DNA of 50,158 nucleotides from a virus, in IMG/VR virus record IMGVR_UViG_3300045993_000593, positions 1-50,158 of that record; one strand, given 5' to 3'. Below the pieces are notes generated by a model. The model made no database searches, was not told the DNA's origin, and worked only from the letters and a program-made list of their open reading frames with translations. The translations under genes and the position numbers were made by a program. Of the stretch, positions 1 through 8,091 are shown piece after piece. Numbering within the stretch: the stretch's first letter is position 1; every line of letters begins with the position of its first letter.

Positions 1-831
1 GGTGCGGAACTAAACGACTATACCAAACTAATAGGAAAACTGTGGTTTATTGGCATGGTAGCCAGGGCTTACAAGCCTGGGTGTACTAATCGGTTTATGA
101 TTATCTTCCAAGGCAAGCAATACATCGGCAAGTCTACCGCTTTAAGGATAATTGGCGGTAAATGGTTTAGGGATACGGTTCTAGACCATCGCAACAAAGA
201 TCAATATCTCAATTGGCAAGGTTGTTGGGTTTATGAGATAGGCGAACTGGATAGTTTTAACCGGGCCGAATCCACCACAATGAAAGCCATCATTTCGTCA
301 CCGTCTGATTATTTCAGGGCGCCCTATGAGGCCAAGCCGATGGATTACCCAAGGACGGTCATATTTGCCGGTACAACGAACCAGAACGAGTTTTTCAAGG
401 ATTCGACTGGCAATACGCGGTTTTGGCCCATACAAACCGGAACCATTGACTTGGATGGATTGGTTGCGATTAGGGACCAGTTGTTCGCAGAAGCGACAGA
501 GCTTTATCGCCAAGGAGGATCATGGTGGCCAACCATGGAGCAGCAGCGTGACTTGCTCTATCCCGAGCAATCGGAACGGGAGATTATCGACCCTTGGGAG
601 CAGATTGTAGAGGAGTATGTTATCACGAAAAATTTAACCACCATTAAGGATATTTTGATTGACTGTCTAAAGATTGACGCGGGGAAGATTGATGCTTCAC
701 GCAGTATGGCGATGCGGGTAGGTTCAATACTCCAGCGGCTTGGATGGAAAAGGCTAAGGTCAATGAGGGGCGGAAAACGAGAATACCATTATCAATCACC
801 CATCAATACCGGTAATTACGATGCATTCTAA
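1..831 (+). CDS. VapE-type helicase, C-terminal part (gene crosses the linear ends)
   Basis: This is the 3' part of one gene that begins at 48715 and runs through the circular junction. Base 1 is the first base of codon 440, and the joined protein is 715 aa. It is a VapE/VirE-family superfamily-3-like helicase. Walker A is G-KQYI-GKST (residues about 477-485) and the Walker B-like strand reads WVYEIGELD. The ATPase loads or drives replication at the phage origin. It ends just before the iteron-like repeats at 863-1100. A start at the ATG at 55 would lack the upstream domain, so reading this piece as a separate gene would be an artefact of linearisation. Family assignment is firm; the exact replication role is inferred. 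Confidence 0.9.
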   Translation, partial: GAELNDYTKLIGKLWFIGMVARAYKPGCTNRFMIIFQGKQYIGKSTALRIIGGKWFRDTVLDHRNKDQYLNWQGCWVYEIGELDSFNRAESTTMKAIISSPSDYFRAPYEAKPMDYPRTVIFAGTTNQNEFFKDSTGNTRFWPIQTGTIDLDGLVAIRDQLFAEATELYRQGGSWWPTMEQQRDLLYPEQSEREIIDPWEQIVEEYVITKNLTTIKDILIDCLKIDAGKIDASRSMAMRVGSILQRLGWKRLRSMRGGKREYHYQSPINTGNYDAF

Positions 832-862
832 TAAGTTTTCATCGTCGGCACAATTTCCCTTT

Positions 863-1100
863 TGCCCTACCTGCCCTACCATTGCCCTACCTGAAAATTC
901 TAAGGTAGGGCAGTCTATGTTATTGAAAATAATGGAGAAATTGACGATTGCCCTACCTGCCCTACCTTGCCCCCTCGCGTGTGTGGGCGCCCATGCGCGT
1001 AATGGTGATGTAGGGCAGGTAGGGCAGGTAGGGCAATGTGTGTGTAATCATGTAGTTATCATGACCTACCTAGTGTTTATATTGCCCTACCTGCCCTACC
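863..1100. repeat. Iteron-like 9-bp repeats, candidate replication origin
   Basis: The 492 bp between the helicase stop (831) and the next gene (1324) hold ten perfect copies of TGCCCTACC or its complement. Plus-orientation copies start at 863, 872, 883, 949, 958, 1083 and 1092; minus-orientation copies start at 904, 1018 and 1027, and a near copy sits at 1009. They form small clusters that alternate in orientation and so can fold into hairpins. The spacers are AT-rich. Clustered short repeats beside a replicative helicase gene are typical of phage origins. The alternative is a low-complexity coding repeat, because one reading frame (821-1327) stays open, but its protein looks unlike a real one. 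Confidence 0.6.
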
Positions 1101-1323
1101 TGAAATTAATAGGGAAAGTGATGAATGAATGTGTAGAATGTTCAAGTAAATGTTTTACTTACAATTTTGATCTTTTGTGCTGTCGGGTTCGTTTTTTATT
1201 GTCACTGCCTAATGCGAAAAACGGGCAATCATGGCGCATGGGTTGGGTTAAGCGATGGGAGTCGCAATACGGGCAGGAGGCTGCTCAATCATCCATGGCA
1301 CAGGCTAGGCAGGCGTTAGGGTT

Positions 1324-2103
1324 GTGAAGATCATCATCCAATCCAACATCAATGCGATACAACAGGCATTTAAAAACGATGCTAAAGGGCTGACTTATGC
1401 TACCAACTTTGCATTGAACAAAACGGCGGCGGCGGTGAAACAGGCAGAACTGTCCGCAATACGGCAAGTGTTTGACAGGCCAACGCCCTACACGTTGAAT
1501 GCATTGCAACTCACGCCATCTACACAGGATAACCAGACGGCCACTGTCTGGTTCAAAGGCAGGGCAAAGCACTACTTAGAGCCTCAAGTATACGGAGGAA
1601 GCCGTGACTTGCGGGCGTTTGAAAGCCATTTGCAAGCGGTAGGTGTCATGCCAGCCGGGACGTATGCAGTCATCCCAAGGGCGTCATCATGGGCGGCCAG
1701 GATTGATGCATACGGTAACCTTGCCAATGGGTTGATCGTGCAATTGCTGTCGTATTTCAGCGCAAGCGAACTGTGGGCAGGGCATACCAGCAACACGACT
1801 GCCAAAGGCAAAGCCAAACGTGCCAAGGTTGAGCGAACTCAAGATGGGCATGTAAGGATAGGTGGCATGGTCTACTTCATCAGCACAGGGCAGGAACACA
1901 CCAGGCATCTACACCCAGGCATATGGGCAAAGAAAGGCATACACGGCAGCAACATCGCGCCCGTCCTGCTATTCGTAAAACACGTTTCGTACAAGCAGCG
2001 TCTGGATTTCTTTGGTATAGGCAGGCGGATAGTGGCGCGGGATTTGCCAAACAACACCAAAATAGCCATTGCAAAGCTGTTAGGTTCTTCCAAGAACCGT
2101 TAA
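1324..2103 (+). CDS. Putative virion structural (neck/tail) protein
   Basis: The protein is 259 aa. Its N-terminal half resembles a phage family carrying a FDRPTPYTLNAL-type motif (here VFDRPTPYTLNALQL, residues about 48-62), an RFE/RAFE block, and a C-terminal block reading IAPVLLFVKHVSYKQRLDFF. Relatives are annotated as minor tail protein Z-like or uncharacterised phage proteins in structural clusters. The start overlaps nothing and opens the rightward block before the terminase genes. Role in the neck or tail is inferred from family resemblance only. Confidence 0.6.
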   Translation: MKIIIQSNINAIQQAFKNDAKGLTYATNFALNKTAAAVKQAELSAIRQVFDRPTPYTLNALQLTPSTQDNQTATVWFKGRAKHYLEPQVYGGSRDLRAFESHLQAVGVMPAGTYAVIPRASSWAARIDAYGNLANGLIVQLLSYFSASELWAGHTSNTTAKGKAKRAKVERTQDGHVRIGGMVYFISTGQEHTRHLHPGIWAKKGIHGSNIAPVLLFVKHVSYKQRLDFFGIGRRIVARDLPNNTKIAIAKLLGSSKNR

Positions 2104-2105
2104 AG

Positions 2106-2125
2106 TAAGGGTAATTAAACCCTTA
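2106..2125. terminator. Short inverted repeat after the 1324-2103 gene
   Basis: Perfect 7-bp arms TAAGGGT/ACCCTTA surround a 6-base AT loop, directly after the stop codon at 2103. There is no T-run behind it, so it may be a weak terminator or an mRNA-stabilising hairpin. Confidence 0.3.
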
Positions 2126-2183
2126 TGTTATGGCTAGTTACAAACTTTTGCGCTTTGGGTTGCAATTTTTTTTAGGTTTTTTA

Positions 2184-2828
2184 ATGAACAAGTCTACAAG
2201 TTCGCAATTATCGATTGAATACATTGCAATCGACCAATTGCAGCATGACCCGCACAATGCGCGTAAGCATCCGCGTTCGCAGATTGATGATTTGCAAGCC
2301 ATCATCCGCGAAGTGGGCTTCATTGACCCCGCCATCATCGACCACGCCAACGTCATCCAATGCGGCAATGGTGCGGTTCAGGCTGCCCGTGAGTTAGGAT
2401 TAACGCAAATCCCCTGCGTCAGGATAACCAACCTATCCGAAAGCCAACTACGAGCCTTCAGGATCGCCCACAACCGCCTTGCCGAACAATCCGAGTGGGA
2501 CCACATCATCCTGCGTCAAGAAATTAACCTATTGCCGCTAGACCTGATACCGCTGACAGGCTTCAACCCGTCCGACTACATCGGACAAATGTCCATCTCC
2601 AACCCATTCAACGACGACAGCCAATCAAACGACCAGACCCAAGAAGACCCTGCCCCCTACACTGTCAAGCAAGACAACGGCATCAAAGTCCCCATCATGC
2701 TTGAACTCACCAAGGCACAAGTCATCCGCGCAAGGGCCATCGCCAAAGCATTGAACATGCAAAGCGACATGTCCGCCTTGTTCCTGTATTTTTTAAACCA
2801 GTACAATGATGAAGGGGAAGCGTCATGA
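2184..2828 (+). CDS. ParB/Srx-type nuclease-domain protein
   Basis: The protein is 214 aa from the ATG at 2184; an upstream in-frame ATG at 2130 adds a hydrophobic stretch that is not part of the domain. It begins with the ParB/sulfiredoxin fold: LSIEYIAIDQLQHDPHNARKHP, then a region with I-D-PAIID and a GNGAVQAARELG motif in place of the usual G-HR-AA. Phages often carry such proteins upstream of the terminase genes. Some act as nucleases or as CTP/ATP-using DNA-modification partners. The gene overlaps the next by 4 bp (ATGA), so the two are translationally coupled. Confidence 0.8.
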   Translation: MNKSTSSQLSIEYIAIDQLQHDPHNARKHPRSQIDDLQAIIREVGFIDPAIIDHANVIQCGNGAVQAARELGLTQIPCVRITNLSESQLRAFRIAHNRLAEQSEWDHIILRQEINLLPLDLIPLTGFNPSDYIGQMSISNPFNDDSQSNDQTQEDPAPYTVKQDNGIKVPIMLELTKAQVIRARAIAKALNMQSDMSALFLYFLNQYNDEGEAS

Positions 2829-3208
2829 GCCTCCGCCCCTATGTCGGTGAATACCTGATCTCCCCCGTCCCGCTGCATTTCGGGCTTAACGTCTGCTCGC
2901 ACGGGTGTTTCTACTGCTTCGCCAACCTCAACAACCCGGAGCGCCGTTCCGACAACGCCGACATCCGCTGGCTGGCCAAATGGCAAGGGGACGACGCAAC
3001 GCTAATCGGCTGGTTCCTCAAGCAAGGCTACCCGTTGCTGGTTGCCAACGACAGCGACCCCTTCGCCGCCAGCAACGAACAAACCTTCCTCACCCTGCAC
3101 GGCATCTGCAAAGACAAGGACATACCGATCTGCTACCAGACCAAAGGCGGAAAGCCCGAACACGAAGCGCTTTTGCTGGATAGCAAGCCAACCATGATCT
3201 ACATCTAA
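2825..3208 (+). CDS. Truncated radical-SAM protein (N-terminal part)
   Basis: The 127-aa product contains a canonical radical-SAM cluster motif CSHGCFYC (residues about 24-31) that would bind a 4Fe-4S cluster, followed by an ANDSDPFAASNEQ segment and a YQTKGG segment typical of the spore-photoproduct-lyase-like branch. Full members are roughly 250-350 aa. This one stops at PTMIYI, where relatives continue into the second half of the barrel, and the 51 bp before the next gene do not restore it. It may be a decayed gene or a minimal relic. It is coupled to the ParB-like gene by a 4-bp overlap. Confidence 0.65.
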   Translation: MSLRPYVGEYLISPVPLHFGLNVCSHGCFYCFANLNNPERRSDNADIRWLAKWQGDDATLIGWFLKQGYPLLVANDSDPFAASNEQTFLTLHGICKDKDIPICYQTKGGKPEHEALLLDSKPTMIYI

Positions 3209-3259
3209 CCCCCGCCCATCACCGTGCGGGAACCCTAACCACCAGACCGGAAAAAGCCC

Positions 3260-3454
3260 ATGCCAAACCATGATATCAGCGACATCACCGTCATTTTGGA
3301 AGACGTTTACACCCAGGATGAGATCCATAACTGGATGAACACCGCACAAAACGGATTGGGCGGCCTTACCCCTGCCGAGGCTATTAGACAAGGCCAGCAC
3401 GGTACCGTGATGGAACTGGCGCAAGGGTTGATCGACATGGTTTTGTCCGACTAA
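3260..3454 (+). CDS. Small protein with Xre/MbcA/ParS-like C-terminal motif
   Basis: The protein is 64 aa. Residues about 24-62 read W-M-NTAQNGLGGLTPAEAI...GTVMELAQGL, which resembles the toxin-binding tail of Xre/MbcA/ParS antitoxins (DUF2384), with the LGG-TP turn followed by a final helix. No HTH or partner toxin is visible. It sits just upstream of the terminase small subunit, so it may instead be a packaging accessory protein. The function call is tentative. Confidence 0.55.
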   Translation: MPNHDISDITVILEDVYTQDEIHNWMNTAQNGLGGLTPAEAIRQGQHGTVMELAQGLIDMVLSD

Positions 3455-3459
3455 ATACC

Positions 3460-4065
3460 ATGCCCGCCCCCGGCAATTCCAAAAAGCTAGGCATCTCCAT
3501 CCGCGAAGCCTCCCGGCAACTCGGCGTGACCGACACTGCCCTGCGCAAATGGATAGCCAACAAGGGCTTTGAAACGCTGGAAGACGGCAGCATCGACCCC
3601 AAATACTTGGAAGCCCAGGCCGCGCTCATGCGCGAAAAGCACGACCCCTTGCGCGGCGGCAAGCGCGTCAAAGGCCGCAGTTTGCTTGACCCTGAGCCGC
3701 CCACTCAGGAAAGCCCGTTCATCGAACCCACACAGGCCGGACACCCCGTCGGCGCGACCCGGACTAACATCAGCTTCGAGGACGTGCGCAAGGAGAACAT
3801 CCTCCGCACCATCCGCCAGCAAGACCTCGACTATGCCGTGTCCGCCAAGACCCTCGTACTGGCCGCCTCGGTGGAAAAATCCCTGACCGACTTGGGCGCA
3901 CTGGTGCAGGCCAGCATTGACCGCTTGCTGGACAAGCTCCCCGCCATCCTCGCCGGGGAATCCGACGACCACAAGATTCGTGCCTTGTTGGAGCTGCATT
4001 TTGACGAAGCCAAGCGCGACATGGCGCACCGGGCGGAACAAATCGGCAAGGGTTTGACGGTATGA
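3460..4065 (+). CDS. terS: Terminase small subunit (Nu1-like)
   Basis: The protein is 201 aa. It begins with a winged-helix/MerR-like DNA-binding segment: ISIREASRQLGVTDTALRKWI (residues about 12-32). A charged linker and a helical C-terminal region follow, as in lambda Nu1-type small terminases. It recognises phage DNA and recruits the large subunit for packaging. Its stop overlaps the large-subunit start by 4 bp, which supports the assignment. Confidence 0.85.
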   Translation: MPAPGNSKKLGISIREASRQLGVTDTALRKWIANKGFETLEDGSIDPKYLEAQAALMREKHDPLRGGKRVKGRSLLDPEPPTQESPFIEPTQAGHPVGATRTNISFEDVRKENILRTIRQQDLDYAVSAKTLVLAASVEKSLTDLGALVQASIDRLLDKLPAILAGESDDHKIRALLELHFDEAKRDMAHRAEQIGKGLTV

Positions 4066-6080
4066 AACAAATAGCCTCCTTCCCCGGCATCGTCGACGGC
4101 TACCAGATCGCCCTTAACGCCTTTGCCCACGGGGTCAGGCCGGTGGAAAAGGTCCACATCTGGCAATGGGCCAACGTCAAGCGCTGGCTACCGGCATCCT
4201 CCGCTGGGGAATGGGGCCAATGGAAAACCAGCCGCGTCCCCTATGCCAGAAAACCCATGGAATGCCTCTCCCCCGGCCACCCGGCTAGGCGCGTCGTCGT
4301 CATGGCCTCGCGACAAGTCAGCAAGACCGAAATCGGCAACAACATGGTCGGCCACTGGATAGAATACCGCACCGGCAACCTAGGCTGCGTCCAGCCCACG
4401 CTATCCCTGGCGGAAAAGTTCAGCAAAACCCGCCTTCAGACCATGATCGAAGGCTGCGACACCCTCAAAACCAAGATAGGCAATCAAAAATCCCGCGACG
4501 GCAACAACACCATCTTCATGAAATCGTTTCCCGGCGGATTTATCCCGATCATGGGCGCAAATTCCGCCGCATCCCTGCGACAGATGCCCATGGCCGGGCT
4601 GTTTGCGGACGAGATCGACGAATACGAGCGCGACATCGAGGGCCAGGGTGACGTGCTGGACATCCTTGAAGGCGCAATGACCACCTTCCCGTTCCGCAAA
4701 ATCTACCTGTGTTCGACCCCGACCATCGAAAGCCTCAGCCGCATCAACTTGGAATACCTCGCCAGCAACCAAGAGCGCTACATTGTCCCCTGCCCCCACT
4801 GCGACACCCTCCAGCCGCTGGAATGGGACAAGCTCGACTGGCCGCACGGCCACCCAAAACAGGCAGTCTACGTCTGCCCCCATTGCGGTTGCGTCATCGA
4901 ACACCGCCAAAAAGGGGACATGCTGCAAGAGCAAGGCTACGGCGGCCGCGCCGAATGGCGCGCCACCTTCCCCGAACGCGAAAGCAACCTCGTCTACGGA
5001 TTCCACCTCAACGGACTGTATGCCCCGCTCGGCCTGGGGTTGACGTGGGGGGAACTGGCTGTCATGTACGAAGACGCGAAAGACGACCCGATCAAGTTCA
5101 AGACCTTCCAGAATATTCGGCTAGGGATATGCAGCAAAGACCCGAGCGAAAGGATAGAACACCACGAACTGCAAGCCCGAGCAGGAGGTTACGCAAAAGG
5201 CACGGTGCCGGCAGGGTTCTACATGCTGGCGGGTGGCGTGGACGTGCAGAAAAACCGCGTTGCCATGATAAAAGTCGCCTTTGGCCCAGACCGAGCCATG
5301 GCATTTGTGGATTACATCGAGGTCCACTGCGACCCCACCGACAGCACTGAACTTGCCCGCATCATCGACGAATGGATGGGCCAACCCTGCCCCAATACAC
5401 GCGGCCTTGAAATGCCGGTCGAGGCATGGGCCGTCGATGCCCGGTATTTGACGGATGACGCGCTGCACTACGCCACGCCACGCCGCGCCAGGGTCATCGC
5501 CGTGCAGGGTCATCCCTCCCCCGGTGCGCCGTTGATCGCCTCCAAGCCCAGGGCCAAGCACTTCAACTGGCCCCGGCTGGACACCCAGCGCTACCACGGC
5601 GAAATCTGGCCCATCGGCGGCCACACCTTCAACAACCATTTCTTTGCCCGGCTAGTGGCAGACCGCGAACTCCCCCCTCACCATCGACGGATACAGTTCC
5701 CCGGCATCCTCCTCACCGCCGAACCCTTGGAAGTCGAACACGGCTTTGACGAGGAGTTTTACCTGATGCTGACCGGCGAAGTGTATGACCCGAACAAAGG
5801 CCGCTGGGTCAAGTCCCGTCCGCGCAATGAAGCCAAGGACTGCGCCACCTACGCCGCCGCCGCCGCCTACCAACCCAAGTGGCGCGTCCACCAGCGACCG
5901 GCGGCATGGTGGGCGGCGCGGAAAGCCAAATGGGAGCCGCCGCTCGACCTGTTCAGCGAATCGGCGCAATACCCGGCTATTACCCCGGTCTTTACGCCAA
6001 AAGAACCCGTCAATCCCCAACCCGCCGCCGACAAACCGGGCATCCTCGCCAACTCGCCCCGCTTCAGGAGGAACCTGTGA
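4062..6080 (+). CDS. terL: Terminase large subunit (GpA family)
   Basis: The protein is 672 aa and covers the whole GpA-type packaging motor. The ATPase has a deviant Walker A, MASRQVSKTE (residues about 82-91), and a Walker B LFADEIDEYE. Next comes a zinc-knuckle pair, CPHCD and CPHCG, at about 245-276. The nuclease domain starts at GVDVQKNRVAMIKVAF. It cuts concatemeric DNA and pumps it into proheads through the portal. The last bases overlap the GTG start of the following gene. Confidence 0.95.
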   Translation: MKQIASFPGIVDGYQIALNAFAHGVRPVEKVHIWQWANVKRWLPASSAGEWGQWKTSRVPYARKPMECLSPGHPARRVVVMASRQVSKTEIGNNMVGHWIEYRTGNLGCVQPTLSLAEKFSKTRLQTMIEGCDTLKTKIGNQKSRDGNNTIFMKSFPGGFIPIMGANSAASLRQMPMAGLFADEIDEYERDIEGQGDVLDILEGAMTTFPFRKIYLCSTPTIESLSRINLEYLASNQERYIVPCPHCDTLQPLEWDKLDWPHGHPKQAVYVCPHCGCVIEHRQKGDMLQEQGYGGRAEWRATFPERESNLVYGFHLNGLYAPLGLGLTWGELAVMYEDAKDDPIKFKTFQNIRLGICSKDPSERIEHHELQARAGGYAKGTVPAGFYMLAGGVDVQKNRVAMIKVAFGPDRAMAFVDYIEVHCDPTDSTELARIIDEWMGQPCPNTRGLEMPVEAWAVDARYLTDDALHYATPRRARVIAVQGHPSPGAPLIASKPRAKHFNWPRLDTQRYHGEIWPIGGHTFNNHFFARLVADRELPPHHRRIQFPGILLTAEPLEVEHGFDEEFYLMLTGEVYDPNKGRWVKSRPRNEAKDCATYAAAAAYQPKWRVHQRPAAWWAARKAKWEPPLDLFSESAQYPAITPVFTPKEPVNPQPAADKPGILANSPRFRRNL

Positions 6081-6337
6081 GCAAGCCCCCCGACATCCTG
6101 GCGGTTTGCCTATGCCGCATCCGCACAGAGATTGGCAAACCCGACGGCTTGGATTTGGAGCGCATAGAAAGGGAATTGCGGCTGGAATACGGCGGCGACT
6201 GCCACCGCGTCTACTGCAAGCCGCCAGACCTCCCCGCCCGGATTATGGCTGACTTGGACAGCGGCCAAACCGTCGAAAACGTCACCCGGCGCTATGGCGT
6301 ATCCCGCGCCACAGTCTACCGTGCCAGGCTGAAATAA
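6077..6337 (+). CDS. Mor-like transcription activator / HTH protein
   Basis: The start is the GTG at 6077, which overlaps the terminase stop; AGGAGG lies 5 bases upstream (6066-6071). This gives 86 aa. A C-terminal helix-turn-helix (VTRRYGVSRATVYRARLK) follows an acidic helical part with LRLEYGGD, the layout of Mor/C-type late activators of Mu-like phages. The position at the end of the packaging genes suggests a role in late transcription, which is inferred. A longer upstream reading overlaps the terminase and is not credible. Confidence 0.7.
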   Translation: MSKPPDILAVCLCRIRTEIGKPDGLDLERIERELRLEYGGDCHRVYCKPPDLPARIMADLDSGQTVENVTRRYGVSRATVYRARLK

Positions 6338-6392
6338 TGGTCTACGGTCTATTTATAAACCTATTGCAATCAACATTTTATAGGAATAACCC

Positions 6393-6596
6393 ATGCTAAA
6401 CGATGTGTTTCAGGACGAACTGGATACAGTCATGCTGGCCAAACGACAGCGGGAACGGCGGGAAGTCCTCGCCTTGTGCGGATTCCTGCAAGACCACCTA
6501 GACGAATTCCAACGCCATGCCTCCGTACACGGCCACCTCGAACCGGAGGAAAGCTACGAATTGCTCATGAAATTGACCCGCCATGCCGCCGACTAA
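6393..6596 (+). CDS. Small uncharacterised protein
   Basis: The 67-aa protein is predicted to be highly helical and charged (MLAKRQRERREVL then LEPEESYELLMKL). AGGAATA precedes the ATG at a suitable distance. No family is recognised. Its stop codon lies inside the attC-like palindrome at 6591-6648, the way integron cassette genes end. Confidence 0.6.
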   Translation: MLNDVFQDELDTVMLAKRQRERREVLALCGFLQDHLDEFQRHASVHGHLEPEESYELLMKLTRHAAD

Positions 6597-6648
6597 CGCC
6601 TGAATTAAGCGGCAAGCGTAGCGAGTCCGCTTGAATTTAGGGTTAGTC
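6591..6648. repeat. attC-like imperfect palindrome
   Basis: The 58-bp element has fully complementary outer boxes GACTAAC (6591-6597) and GTTAGTC (6642-6648). It also has complementary inner boxes AAGCGG (6607-6612) and CCGCTT (6627-6632), with imperfectly pairing spacers between boxes and a 14-base loop. This is the architecture of integron attC recombination sites (RYYYAAC...GTTRRRY), each outer box being one base off consensus. It overlaps the stop of the gene ending at 6596. Confidence 0.45.
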
Positions 6649-6721
6649 TGGCGGGCAGAGAGACAGGGCCGGGGTTATCGGATTTTGCTCTTTAAATTTA
6701 CAAACTTGTGAGACTGTACCG

Positions 6722-6976
6722 ATGAAGAATTTAACAGCCGAGATTGTTGGTTGGGACAAGACATGCATACTAAAGCAAGCTCTGAAAAATGCTGGATTCG
6801 ATGCTGGCGAAACCATTGGAGGGTTGTGGGTGCTTGTGCCAGAGGATAAAGTCCAAGTCGCTGTAAATATTTGCCGGGACATGGGAGGAATCCTACATGA
6901 CAGGGGGACAACTTCCATGATGGATTTCCAAGATGCGATTCGGCAAGAGAAAGCGGCTAAAACTATAAGGATGTGA
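6722..6976 (+). CDS. Small uncharacterised protein, possible cassette gene
   Basis: The protein is 84 aa (begins MKNLTAEIVGWDKTCILKQ) with a compact alpha/beta pattern. No family is recognised. It has lower GC than the terminase block. The preceding attC-like palindrome, and GCCTAAC one base after its stop (6978-6984), resemble the borders of a gene cassette. The second border lacks a matching GTTAGGC, so this is only suggestive. Confidence 0.6.
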   Translation: MKNLTAEIVGWDKTCILKQALKNAGFDAGETIGGLWVLVPEDKVQVAVNICRDMGGILHDRGTTSMMDFQDAIRQEKAAKTIRM

Positions 6977-6993
6977 AGCCTAACGCGAATTAG

Positions 6994-7041
6994 ACACCTA
7001 AAAAGGTGTATAAACCCGAATTAACGCGCTTTTACACCTTT
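6994..7041. repeat. Nested inverted repeats downstream of 6976
   Basis: ACACCT (6994-6999) pairs with AGGTGT (7004-7009). Alternatively AAAGGTGTA (7002-7010) pairs with TACACCTTT (7033-7041). The two hairpins are mutually exclusive. They may act as a terminator between the plus-strand gene before and the minus-strand genes after, or be the decayed end of a cassette border. Confidence 0.35.
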
Positions 7042-7048
7042 AACCTTA

Positions 7049-7072
7049 GTTCCCACGTTTCGGCGTGGGAAC
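7049..7072. repeat. REP-like palindrome, copy 1
   Basis: A perfect 9-bp stem, GTTCCCACG/CGTGGGAAC, has a 6-base loop. The same stem recurs at 10489-10513. GTTCCCACG-type palindromes are abundant extragenic repeats in many gammaproteobacterial genomes, so this is probably host-derived sequence. The two copies bracket the accessory island. Confidence 0.65.
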
Positions 7073-7085
7073 GCCCAAGCCTACG

Positions 7086-7355
7086 CTACCACTTAACCCC
7101 TCGCTCCGCCAAAAACGCCTCCATCGTTGAAATGTTCTCGGCTTCCCATGACAAGGCCGCCGCCGTCAGCACATGCACCACATGCAGACGCTCCAACAGG
7201 ATGCCAACGTCCTCTTTTGCGCACAGCCCGTACACCGTCTCCAATTCGGTCAGCAACCCCGCCGCCCGTTGCAGCGTCTCGAACGTGAACGCCTCCGAAA
7301 TCAGCGGGTTCAACCGGCTTGCCTGTTCCCGCGTCAACTCAACCTCGGCGCTCAT
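7086..7355 (-). CDS. Small uncharacterised helical protein
   Basis: The 89-aa protein is mainly helical (MSAEVELTREQASRLNPLI...). Its ATG overlaps the stop of the Rha-like gene by 4 bp, so it is the last gene of the antirepressor operon. No family is recognised. Confidence 0.65.
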   Translation of the reverse strand: MSAEVELTREQASRLNPLISEAFTFETLQRAAGLLTELETVYGLCAKEDVGILLERLHVVHVLTAAALSWEAENISTMEAFLAERGVKW

Positions 7356-8089
7356 GACACCACCATCGGAGCAACCGGCGCTTGATAGGCATACACCCGC
7401 TTGCCGTTGCGCGAAGCCCGGAACCGCGTCCAGCTCAGCGCCTTCAACACCCCGCCCAGCTTGGTCAGCAAGGCCCGCCGCGTCATCGGGTACGGCGGCG
7501 CGACCTGCCCGGCCAGTTCGTCCATGGTGATGGTCGTCTTCCCCGCCACGAAAGCGGCCACTGCCGCCGCCAACCCGTCCGCTTGATGTTCACGCCTAGG
7601 CTGGGTTTTCGGTTTGTCGGCAGGTTCCGGCGGTACGCCATGCGCGTATGTGCGCTCGCGGACATAATCCAGCGTCACCCCGCAATCCACCAGGTAGGCC
7701 ATCGCAATCGGCGGCGACAGCTTCATCAAGAGGCCCATCATCCGCTTGTCCACGTGGGTAAAGGGCGATTCTGTCTTGTGGATGGATAAACCAGTTTCAA
7801 GTTCCTGCCAACGGTCATAAACACGCGCTTGGACTTTATAGCTCTCGCTCATCACCATCAAATGGGCTTCGCGCTTGGGAAGGTAGTAGCAGGGATACTC
7901 TTGCCCATTCTGAGGATGAAGGTAGGTGCCCTGAAATTTTAGGACACCCCCTTCACCCAAGACTTTGACTATTTTTTGCATGAAATTGTCATGCCGCAGT
8001 TCGGCTTGGCCTTCCTCGCGCATATCGTTGATGATTTTGACCAGTTCAAGGCTGGACATGGTGGGGGCGTTCATGGTCAATGAGTTCAT
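7352..8089 (-). CDS. Rha-family antirepressor / regulatory protein
   Basis: The protein is 245 aa. Residues about 12-100 match the phage Rha (pRha) domain: SSLELVKIINDMREEGQAE, RHDNFMQKI, then YYLPKREAHLMVMSESYKVQ and RVYDRWQELE. The C-terminal part (about 160-245) looks like a separate winged-helix module. A strong GGAGG site lies 7 bases before the ATG. Rha proteins are toxic or antirepressor-like regulators. Here it sits downstream of a C4-like RNA, as ant does in phages P1 and P7. It probably counteracts a phage repressor, which is inferred. Confidence 0.8.
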   Translation of the reverse strand: MNSLTMNAPTMSSLELVKIINDMREEGQAELRHDNFMQKIVKVLGEGGVLKFQGTYLHPQNGQEYPCYYLPKREAHLMVMSESYKVQARVYDRWQELETGLSIHKTESPFTHVDKRMMGLLMKLSPPIAMAYLVDCGVTLDYVRERTYAHGVPPEPADKPKTQPRREHQADGLAAAVAAFVAGKTTITMDELAGQVAPPYPMTRRALLTKLGGVLKALSWTRFRASRNGKRVYAYQAPVAPMVVS

Positions 8090-8091
8090 GA

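Noticed and set aside
821-1327. 168-aa frame over the repeat field
   Set aside because: Its sequence is mostly translated iterons and cysteine-rich low complexity, it overlaps the helicase stop, and no family is seen. The repeats are a better explanation.
3002-3424. 140-aa minus-strand frame opposite the radical-SAM and small antitoxin-like genes
   Set aside because: Shadow composition with no family pattern; the plus-strand genes explain the region.
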